Assembly (NCBI GenBank): GCA_021813745.1
Contig: JAKAJO010000048.1
Coordinates: forward strand, 1-51,964
Length of the DNA: 51,964 bases
Source of the DNA: Acidobacteriota bacterium
GTDB taxonomy: Bacteria > Acidobacteriota > Terriglobia > Terriglobales > Acidobacteriaceae
Direction: 5' to 3'
Shown here: piece after piece, positions 44,368 to 51,964 of the stretch
How the letters are laid out: each line of letters begins with the position of its first letter
Position numbering within the stretch: position 1 is the first letter of the stretch
Translations under genes and position numbers: made by a program
Notes under the pieces: model-generated
Told to the model about the DNA's origin: nothing
The model's database searches: none
What the model saw: the letters and a program-made list of their open reading frames with translations, nothing else

Positions 44368-46740
44368 CTAGCGCGGGAGGGCGAAGGCGATGTACGAGCC
44401 GCCGGTGGGGGATTTGGGGTCGCGGCCGCCGCTGGAGGCGATGACGACGTACTGGCGGCCGTTGACCATGTAGGTGGCGGGTGTGGCCATGCCGGCGAAG
44501 GGCAGCGTGGTTTGCCAGAGGAGCTGGCCGGTGGAGGCGTCAAAGGCGCGGAACTGGCGGTCGTAGACGGTGGCTCCAATGAAGAGCACGCCGCCGGCGG
44601 TGACGATGGGGCCGCCGTAGTTTTCGCTGCCGGTGTTGGTCATTCCCTGGCGTGCGAGGTCGGGGTATTCGCCGAGAGGAATCTTCCAGAGATACTTCCC
44701 TGTTTTGAGGTCAATGGCGTTGAGCGTGCCCCAGGGCGGGGCGATGGCGGGATAGCCTTCGGGGTCAAGGAATTTGCGATAGCCGGTGAAGGTGTAGGCG
44801 TCGGTGCCGGGTGCGGCAGCAGGCGCGGCGGCGGGCGGGGTGAGTGTGTCGTGTACGCCGAGCCAGGCGAGGAGCGCAGCGAGTTCTTTGCCTTCGATGT
44901 CGGGCTGCGGGGGCATGAGCTTGCCGCCTTTTTGAATGAGCTGCGTGAGCTGAACGGTGGTGAGGCGGTTGCCGACGCCGAGGATGGCCGGGAACATGGG
45001 CGCGACGCCTTGCAGATGGTCGCCGTGGCAGAGGGCGCAGCGCTGCTGATAAGTGGGATCGGCGGGGCCGCTGGGTGCCTGAGTGGAGGACGCGGCGGCG
45101 AGCTCTTTGGCGTCAGCGGCAGAGACGGGCGTGGCGAGAAAGCTGAGGAGCGCGGCGAGGCCGGGTGCGTCAATGTTGGGGAACGCGGGCATGCGGCCGT
45201 TGCCGTTGCGGATGTTGCCGGTGATCTTCTTTGCGGACATGCGAGTGGTGATGCCGACGAGCGAGGGGAATGCGGGCGGCGAACCGGCGCGGTTGATGCC
45301 GTGGCACATGGCGCACTGGCTGCGGTAGAGCTGCTCGCCGGGGCTGCCGCCGTGCGAGGCGGGAATGAGGCCGCCGGTCCAGGCCATCTCGGTCTCGTTG
45401 ACATAGAGGATGTGGGTGGCGGGATCGATGGCGGGACCGCCCCACTCCGCGCCGCCGTCGAAGCCGGGAAAGACGACGGTCTGCTGGCCTACGGCGAGGG
45501 GGTAAAACTGGCCGTTGCTGCGGAAGGTGCGGAAGGTTTCGACGGCCCACTGATGCGCGGCGGGGGTGCGGGTGGTGAGCATGTCTGCGGTGAGCTGCTG
45601 GCGGGCGAAGGGCTCGGGCGTGTCGGGGACGGGCTGCGTGGGCGCGGTGACTTCGCCGGGGACGGTGCTGGGCGGGAACGGGTGCTCGTGGATGGGAAAG
45701 AGCGGCTGGCCGGTGAGGCGATTGAAGAGGTAGAGATAACCCTGCTTGGTGGTTTGCGCGAGGGCGGGGATGGATTGGCCGTCGCGCTGGAGAGTGAAAA
45801 GCAAGGGCGGCGAGGGGAAGTCGCGATCCCAGATGTCGTGGTGGACGCCCTGGAAGTACCAGAGGCGCTTGCCGGTGCCGGCGTCGAGGGCGAGGAGGGT
45901 GTCGGCGAAGAGGTCGTTGCCGACGCGGTCGCCGCCGTAGAAATCCATGACGGCGGAACCGGTGGGGGCGTAGACGATGCCGTGTTCGGCGTCGAGGGCC
46001 ATGCCGGCCCAGTTGTTGGCGGCTCCGGCGGTGTGCCAGGCGTTGGGTGGCCAGGTGTTGGAGCCGAATTCGCCGGGGCGCGGGATGGTGCGGAAGCGCC
46101 AGACGAGCTGGCCAGTGAGGACGCTGTAGGCGCGAATGTCGCCGGGCGGGGCAGGATGGGTTTCAGGATCGCGGCCGCCGACGATGATGAGGTCTTTATA
46201 GAGGATGCCGGGCGAGGTGAGGACGGTGGACTGGACCTGATAGTCGCCGCGGAGGTCTTTGCGGAGATCGATGCGGCCGTTTTCACCGAAGGTGGGGATG
46301 GGGCGGCCGGTGGCGGCGTCGAGGCAGTAGAGGTAATTCATGATGCCGGCGAGAAGGCGGGGATGGGCGCCACCGTGTTGTGCGTCGGGCCAGTACGCGA
46401 GGCCGCGGACGGGCTGCGTGCCGGCGATGCCGGAGTCAAACTGCCACTTGAGCTGGCCGGTGGCTGCGTCGAGGGCGATGACTTTTTGTTTGGGGGAGTA
46501 GGCGTAGAGGGTGCCGTTGATGATGAGGGGGTTGGTCTCCATGTTGCCGGTGTCGCCGGTGTCATAACGCCAGGCCTGGGTGAGATGCGCGACGTTGGCG
46601 CGATTGATCTGGGTGAGCGCGGAGTAGTGCGCGCCGTCGGAGCCGCCGTTGTAGACGGGCCAGTCGGTGGACTGCGCGAAGACGGCTGTGGCGGCGAGGA
46701 GCGCGGAGCAGAACGCGACGGGAGCGGGACGCAGGGACAT
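44368..46740 (-). CDS. PQQ-dependent dehydrogenase with two inserted cytochrome c domains
   Basis: 790 aa, exported (signal peptide ending near residue 22, VFA-QS). An eight-bladed quinoprotein propeller is recognisable at both ends: WPVYNGGSDGAHYSALTQINRANVAHLTQAW, blade motifs ALDAATGQLKWQF and TGKYLWKIPLGEYP, and the C-terminal NGRQYVVIASSGGR. Between the blades lie two c-type cytochrome domains with haem motifs CAMCH (C476) and CALCH (C568). It probably oxidises a sugar or alcohol in the periplasm and passes electrons from PQQ straight to haem. The substrate is unknown and no PQQ synthesis genes are nearby. GGAG lies 10 nt before the start. Confidence 0.92.
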   Translation of the reverse strand: MSLRPAPVAFCSALLAATAVFAQSTDWPVYNGGSDGAHYSALTQINRANVAHLTQAWRYDTGDTGNMETNPLIINGTLYAYSPKQKVIALDAATGQLKWQFDSGIAGTQPVRGLAYWPDAQHGGAHPRLLAGIMNYLYCLDAATGRPIPTFGENGRIDLRKDLRGDYQVQSTVLTSPGILYKDLIIVGGRDPETHPAPPGDIRAYSVLTGQLVWRFRTIPRPGEFGSNTWPPNAWHTAGAANNWAGMALDAEHGIVYAPTGSAVMDFYGGDRVGNDLFADTLLALDAGTGKRLWYFQGVHHDIWDRDFPSPPLLFTLQRDGQSIPALAQTTKQGYLYLFNRLTGQPLFPIHEHPFPPSTVPGEVTAPTQPVPDTPEPFARQQLTADMLTTRTPAAHQWAVETFRTFRSNGQFYPLAVGQQTVVFPGFDGGAEWGGPAIDPATHILYVNETEMAWTGGLIPASHGGSPGEQLYRSQCAMCHGINRAGSPPAFPSLVGITTRMSAKKITGNIRNGNGRMPAFPNIDAPGLAALLSFLATPVSAADAKELAAASSTQAPSGPADPTYQQRCALCHGDHLQGVAPMFPAILGVGNRLTTVQLTQLIQKGGKLMPPQPDIEGKELAALLAWLGVHDTLTPPAAAPAAAPGTDAYTFTGYRKFLDPEGYPAIAPPWGTLNAIDLKTGKYLWKIPLGEYPDLARQGMTNTGSENYGGPIVTAGGVLFIGATVYDRQFRAFDASTGQLLWQTTLPFAGMATPATYMVNGRQYVVIASSGGRDPKSPTGGSYIAFALPR

Positions 46741-46820
46741 GCGGCGGAGTCTCCGGGGATGGAAAAGACGAAGCGATTGTTACACCGCGTGGCGCGAATG
46801 GGGAAGATGGAAGCGGCGAT

Positions 46821-47171
46821 TTAGAAGACAAGGACCTTGTCGGCTTCGATGGTCCAGCGGGTGAGCTCGTCCATGGTACTGCGATGGGTGCCTTCGATGA
46901 CCATCTCGGCGCGGATGCCACGGGCGTCCATGCAGGTGCCGCAAATGCCGATCTTCACGCCTTTGGCAGTGAGGCCTTTGATCATGCGCTCGATGTTGTA
47001 GTAGCCGTTCGGGGTGGTCTGTCCGGCCATGGCGCAGCTTGCTGCGTCGCCGATGAGGAAGACAGAGACGGTGGCGGCTTCCTGTTTGGCGAGCGAAGCG
47101 GCGAGGCGAAGGCCGTTGTAGCTGCGCTCGGAGCCGTATGGTGCGTCGTTGAGGAGGATGAGATAGTGCAT
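46821..47171 (-). CDS. DsrE/DsrF-family protein
   Basis: 116 aa. Small alpha/beta fold of the sulfur-relay group, with MHYLILLNDAPYGSERSYNGLRLA at the start and cysteines C46 (GDAASC), C77 and C80 (GICGTCMDARG) that could carry persulfide sulfur. Partners are not in the window. It is 80 bp upstream of the quinoprotein on the same strand, which may be chance. Confidence 0.87.
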   Translation of the reverse strand: MHYLILLNDAPYGSERSYNGLRLAASLAKQEAATVSVFLIGDAASCAMAGQTTPNGYYNIERMIKGLTAKGVKIGICGTCMDARGIRAEMVIEGTHRSTMDELTRWTIEADKVLVF

Positions 47172-47296
47172 CGTGCCCCGCTTTCGGACACCGATGGTAC
47201 ACGGGAGGGCGCGGGTGGGGATGTGATGAGGGCTACATGGGCGGGGCTATCTCTTGCCGTTGGTCGCCGCTGGACATCATGGGTGGGCAGACGGCA

Positions 47297-47917
47297 TCAG
47301 AGGGTCGAGTGTTCCCCTTTGCGGACGACCCATGTGGTCATGGCGCGCTGGTCCTGGACGATGGTGGTCTTGATGGGATCGGCGAGCTGGCCCATGCGCT
47401 GCGTGTACGCGAGAAGCAAAGGCTCATCGACGAGATAGCGCATGGAGCCGTCTGGGGACTTGCAGCGGCGGCCTTCGATGGGCTCGACGCGGTGCTCCAT
47501 GCCAATGGTGGAGCCGAGGCGGGAGAAGAAAAGTCCGCCGGGCTTGAGGGTGCGGAAGGTGCCGCGGAGCATGGCCTCAAAGTGCGCATCGTCACGCGCG
47601 AAGTGAAGGACAGTGTTGCTGATGACGATGTCGGCGAAGGCGTCCGGGAAGGACATCTGTTCGACCGGCTCAACGCGGAAGTTGGAGGCAGGAAGCGATG
47701 GGGCGAGCGAACGCGCCATGTTGCGCACGGTCTCGACTTCTTCGGCGTTCGCATCGGCGGCGTGGACGTTATAGCCCTCGCGCAGGAGATAGACGAGGTT
47801 TCGGCCGGATCCGCAACCGGCGTCGAGGATGCGCATGCCGGGGATGATGCGGCCTTTGAGAAGCTGGTCGAAGAAATAGATGTCAATCTGGCCGAATTGT
47901 TCCTGGAGTGTGGGCAT
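47297..47917 (-). CDS. Class I SAM-dependent methyltransferase
   Basis: 206 aa. SAM site RILDAGCGSGRNLVYLL, acidic strand-2 end HAADANAEEV, motif near IVISNTVLHF, post-motif LKPGGLFFSRLGS. The general form is like the tellurite-resistance/TehB type. Substrate unknown. Divergent from the arylsulfotransferase-like gene. Confidence 0.87.
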   Translation of the reverse strand: MPTLQEQFGQIDIYFFDQLLKGRIIPGMRILDAGCGSGRNLVYLLREGYNVHAADANAEEVETVRNMARSLAPSLPASNFRVEPVEQMSFPDAFADIVISNTVLHFARDDAHFEAMLRGTFRTLKPGGLFFSRLGSTIGMEHRVEPIEGRRCKSPDGSMRYLVDEPLLLAYTQRMGQLADPIKTTIVQDQRAMTTWVVRKGEHSTL

Positions 47918-48085
47918 GAGTATGCCTCAACTTAGCACGGCGGACGGTGCGAAGAGGAACGGCTGTGACCTGGTACCACGGTCTCAAACGCGAAATCCTT
48001 CGACTTCACTCAGACAGGCTCTGGGGCAACCGTCATCCTACCGCGCGTTTGTTCGCCGGATGCTACACCCGCGAATCAATCTGTG

Positions 48086-48113
48086 TTGACAATTCACAAA
48101 GATCGGGCATAGC
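48086..48113 (+). promoter_or_regulatory. Possible promoter of the arylsulfotransferase-like gene
   Basis: A perfect TTGACA (48086-48091) with a 16-bp spacer to CATAGC (48108-48113), a poor -10. The ATG is 11 bases further on, so the leader would be very short. Confidence 0.35.
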
Positions 48114-48124
48114 CTCCAGGGGCT

Positions 48125-49963
48125 ATGCGAAACCTCTTGGCTCTTCCCCTGCTTCTGTCGGCGTTGTCATTTTGCGCGGCTGAAACGCCTTTGACCGTGC
48201 GTCTGCAAGCCAATCTGTCCTCGCCCCAGCCGGTCGGTACGCCTCTCGGTCTCACAGCACAACCCTTGACCACTGGCTCCAGCGCCCGGGATAAGTTTGT
48301 CTTTCAGTATTCGGTGAGTGTCAGCGGAGGACCTTTCCGCATTGTGCACGACTACAGCCAGCAGTACGCGTTTGCGTGGACGCCCGACCTCTTTGAGCAG
48401 AGCGTGACGATCCGCGTAAGGGTCCGCGACAACGACACAAAAGCCATCGCACAGGCTGAAATGCCCTTTCAATTCGTTTCGCGGGTCAAAGCGAACGTGC
48501 CGGTGGTTACGCCCACGGCGCACCCACTCGTTGCGTTGTTCAGCGCGCCGCCCTGCCCACAGGGGAGTCAATTCCGGGTTGCCTTTCACGCAGATGGGGA
48601 CGAGGCGATTACCCGCACGCCCGCGCAGCCATGCCGCGGGTCGACGAGCAACAATGCTTACGTGGCCGGAATGCGCCCCGACACCGAATACCAGGTGCGT
48701 TCAGAGGTGATGACCAGCGGCAGAGTCGCTACCGGCAATTATCTTCCGTTCCATACCGGCATGTTGGACGGCAACTTTCCGCCGGTCGTGGTCGCAATTC
48801 CGGAAACGGGAACGGACGCTACCGAACCCGTGATCGTCTATAGCGCGGAATCGATGGTTGACGGCGCGCGGCCTTTTGCATCCGACCTTCAGGGCCACAT
48901 CATTTGGTATCTCCGATCCGGTGGCACGATCACGCGTGTGCTACCGGGAGGCCGGTTTCTGGTCTTGGCAGATGGGGCAAATTCTGTCAACGACACACGT
49001 TTCGATCAGGTGTTGCAGGAAGTCGATCTGGCTGGGAATGTCATTCGCGAAACCAATATCGGCCGCGTCGCGGAGCAATTGGAGGCGCTCGGCATTCACT
49101 CCGACTGCCACAAGGACGGCCGAGAGTGTGTATCTGGTTTTCATCACGAGGCGATTCGCCTGCCGAACGGGCATACCCTTGCCCTCGCCGGGCTTGAACG
49201 CATGATGCCCACCGGTACGCAGGGTTCGAAGCTTCCCGTCGACGTTCTGGGCGATATCATCGTCGATCTCGATCCGGATTTCCAGGTGGCCGGCGTTTGG
49301 AATGGGTTCGACCATCTCGACCTGAATCGCAAATCACTCTATGACTCCAAGTGCCATGCCGGGCAAGGCGGAGGTTGCCCGCCCATTCTACTGGCCGACG
49401 AGGCGAACGGATGGACCCACACCAACGCGATCGCCTATATTCCGACCACTGGAGACCTCTTGATTTCGCAGCCCGAGCAGAACTGGGTTTTGAAGATCGA
49501 TTGGAAAGATGAGAAAGGAAGCGGCAAGGTACTTTGGAGATTGGGCAAGGATGGAGATTTCAAGGTCGAATCAGCGGATCCGAATCCGTGGTTCAGGTAT
49601 CAACACGATGCCGGATTTGAGCCAGCCGATTCCGACATCCTCAGTCTCGTGGACGATGGAGATATTTCCGGCAAGGATGCCGCGGCGGTTGTGCGCGGAC
49701 AGGTGTGGAAGCTCGACGAAGAGCACCACGTCGCCACAGTCGTTTACAGCGCGCCGCTGGGTGTCCACACCTTCTGCTGCGGGTCCATCCAAAAGCTAAA
49801 AAGCGGAAGATATGGCGTGGTCGCAGGCGCGCCGCTTCCCCTACAAGGACGCACCACCGAAACTGACAAAGATGGCAAAGTTGTTTTTGCCATCGACATT
49901 CCCGGCGAGATCGATTATCGGAGTTTTCGTGTGGAGAATATGTACTCGGCCCCGACAAAATAA
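48125..49963 (+). CDS. Arylsulfotransferase (ASST)-family secreted protein
   Basis: 612 aa with a signal peptide (about residues 1-20). An N-terminal immunoglobulin-like region is followed by a beta-propeller with ASST strings: SDLQGHIIWYL, GFHHEAIRLPNGHTLALAG, WTHTNAIAYIPTTGDLLIS, VLKIDWKDEKGSGKVLWRLGKDGDF and FRYQHDAGFEP. The His and His-x-Asn positions and the late His used in E. coli ASST for PAPS-independent sulfate transfer have counterparts here, but the catalytic Arg position (usually SxRH) reads SQPEQN. Activity is therefore uncertain. A hairpin at 49975-50009 follows. Confidence 0.8.
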   Translation: MRNLLALPLLLSALSFCAAETPLTVRLQANLSSPQPVGTPLGLTAQPLTTGSSARDKFVFQYSVSVSGGPFRIVHDYSQQYAFAWTPDLFEQSVTIRVRVRDNDTKAIAQAEMPFQFVSRVKANVPVVTPTAHPLVALFSAPPCPQGSQFRVAFHADGDEAITRTPAQPCRGSTSNNAYVAGMRPDTEYQVRSEVMTSGRVATGNYLPFHTGMLDGNFPPVVVAIPETGTDATEPVIVYSAESMVDGARPFASDLQGHIIWYLRSGGTITRVLPGGRFLVLADGANSVNDTRFDQVLQEVDLAGNVIRETNIGRVAEQLEALGIHSDCHKDGRECVSGFHHEAIRLPNGHTLALAGLERMMPTGTQGSKLPVDVLGDIIVDLDPDFQVAGVWNGFDHLDLNRKSLYDSKCHAGQGGGCPPILLADEANGWTHTNAIAYIPTTGDLLISQPEQNWVLKIDWKDEKGSGKVLWRLGKDGDFKVESADPNPWFRYQHDAGFEPADSDILSLVDDGDISGKDAAAVVRGQVWKLDEEHHVATVVYSAPLGVHTFCCGSIQKLKSGRYGVVAGAPLPLQGRTTETDKDGKVVFAIDIPGEIDYRSFRVENMYSAPTK

Positions 49964-49974
49964 GCGGCCGGATG

Positions 49975-50009
49975 CCCCCCTCATCGCAGTGATATCGCGA
50001 TGAGTGGGG
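49975..50009 (+). terminator. Hairpin downstream of the arylsulfotransferase-like gene
   Basis: CTCATCGC and GCGATGAG (8 bp) around AGTGATATC, extended by CCCC/GGGG after one mismatch. The T-run is weak. It lies 12 bp past the stop. Confidence 0.5.
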
Positions 50010-50134
50010 TTGATGAGTGTTTGCGGCGGTTCCCGGTCTTGCGGGAGTGAGTGGTGTCCTACTCATGCGCAAAGGACGCGCAGGAATGGGGCACTTGTGC
50101 GTTCTGGGTGAGGCACTCGGCATAGTATCGCTAT

Positions 50135-50163
50135 CCCCGGTCCCCAACAGCGAGGGACCGGGG
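50135..50163. repeat. REP-like palindrome
   Basis: Perfect 10-bp stem CCCCGGTCCC / GGGACCGGGG with a 9-nt loop, followed by GGCAACC. The size and 3' flank recall the palindrome at 42104-42157. A further GGGGCAACC lies near 48020. It is between the convergent arylsulfotransferase-like gene and accC. Confidence 0.5.
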
Positions 50164-50231
50164 GCAACCATCGTTTGATGATGGTGCTTCCTTTTCAACC
50201 CCGGTACCTGGGCCAGCCCCCACCCGCTCAG

Positions 50232-51578
<1,347 letters not shown>

Positions 51579-51678
51579 AGAGGAAGTCCGGAAAAGCGAG
51601 TTAGCGAGTTAGGGGAGCGAGCGGGGTTCGCGGAGTAAGCCGCTCCCGAACGCGAAATTGACTGCCGCGCCGATCGGT

Positions 51679-51964
51679 TTAGCCCTCGCGGATGGTGAAG
51701 AGCGGCTGGCCGAATTCGATGGGCTGACCGTTGGTGACGAGGCACTTGACGATCTCGCCAGAGGCGTCGGCCTCAATCTCGTTCATGAGCTTCATGGCTT
51801 CGACGATGCAGATGACCTGGCCCTTCTGAACGCGGTCGCCGGGAGAGACAAAGGGCGATGCGCCGGGCGAGGGCGAGCCGTAGTAGGTGCCGACGATGGG
51901 AGATTTGACGGTGTGCAGGCCCGCGTCGGGGTCGGCTGCTGGGGGCGCTGCCACAGGTGCGGAT
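51679..51964 (-). CDS. accB: Acetyl-CoA carboxylase biotin carboxyl carrier protein (5' end outside window)
   Basis: C-terminal part of BCCP: an Ala/Pro-rich linker ([11 protein letters not shown]) and the biotinyl domain with [13 protein letters not shown], whose Lys carries biotin. The frame is open to the window edge, so the N-terminal domain is missing from view; the GTG at 51954 is an internal valine rather than the start. The accB-accC order is standard. Confidence 0.93.
   Translation of the reverse strand, partial: SAPVAAPPAADPDAGLHTVKSPIVGTYYGSPSPGASPFVSPGDRVQKGQVICIVEAMKLMNEIEADASGEIVKCLVTNGQPIEFGQPLFTIREG

Noticed and set aside
44335..46824. 829-codon open frame on the plus strand opposite the quinoprotein gene
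   Set aside because: The predicted protein is Gly/Ala/Val/Glu low-complexity, as expected from the antisense of a very GC-rich gene; the quinoprotein on the other strand has clear domains and haem motifs.
51579..51678. Short tandem repeat GCGAGTTA x2 between accB and accC
   Set aside because: Two 8-bp units only; likely chance and not a microsatellite or CRISPR-like feature.

Overview
This window looks like a complete contig from an Acidobacteriota genome, most likely a soil member of Terriglobia. The basis is the GC-rich gene complement, the linked miaB and bifunctional-nuclease genes, a conserved AAA+ ATPase of the kind I associate with this phylum, and a quinoprotein/cytochrome fusion. 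This is my recognition of family style, not a database result. Both ends cut genes: a second RND permease at base 1 and accB at base 51964. Almost every gene up to about 31.7 kb is on the minus strand.

Layout. 1-5106: a tripartite efflux operon (lipoprotein adaptor, RND permease, start of a second permease) behind a small membrane protein. 5351-11430: gltBD (glutamate synthase) with a clear terminator. 11765-19000: housekeeping genes pckG, an AAA+ ATPase, a DUF151 nuclease and miaB, then a methyltransferase, a lipoprotein cytochrome c and a thioesterase. A candidate XerCD dif site lies at 15334-15361. 19052-31677: one long flagellar basal-body/hook operon read right to left: OmpR-type regulator, sigma-54 activator, flgB, flgC, fliE, fliF, fliG, fliH, fliI, fliJ, fliK-like, flgD, flgE. 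The regulators at its head would feed assembly from rod and MS ring through the export ATPase to hook. 32034-37236: lexA, trxA, thrC-thrB, murB and a bacilliredoxin. 37320-41730: DinB-like protein, thiE and two APC amino-acid transporters, closely spaced. 42166-43951: a two-gene pair of unknown function with a glycine-rich membrane module. 44368-49963: a PQQ dehydrogenase with two inserted cytochrome c domains, a DsrE protein, a methyltransferase and an arylsulfotransferase-like protein. 50232-51964: accC and the end of accB.

The features that most deserve attention are: the RND permease that has lost two of the usual proton-relay residues and is followed by another permease with an identical 127-bp start; the sigma-54 activator that ends without a DNA-binding domain; two promoters placed so close to the start codon (lexA and the 43951 gene) that the mRNAs should be leaderless; a perfect 11-bp inverted repeat over the thiE start codon; the dif-like site; and the unknown pair at 42166-43951. 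No tRNA, rRNA, CRISPR array, transposase or prophage was seen.
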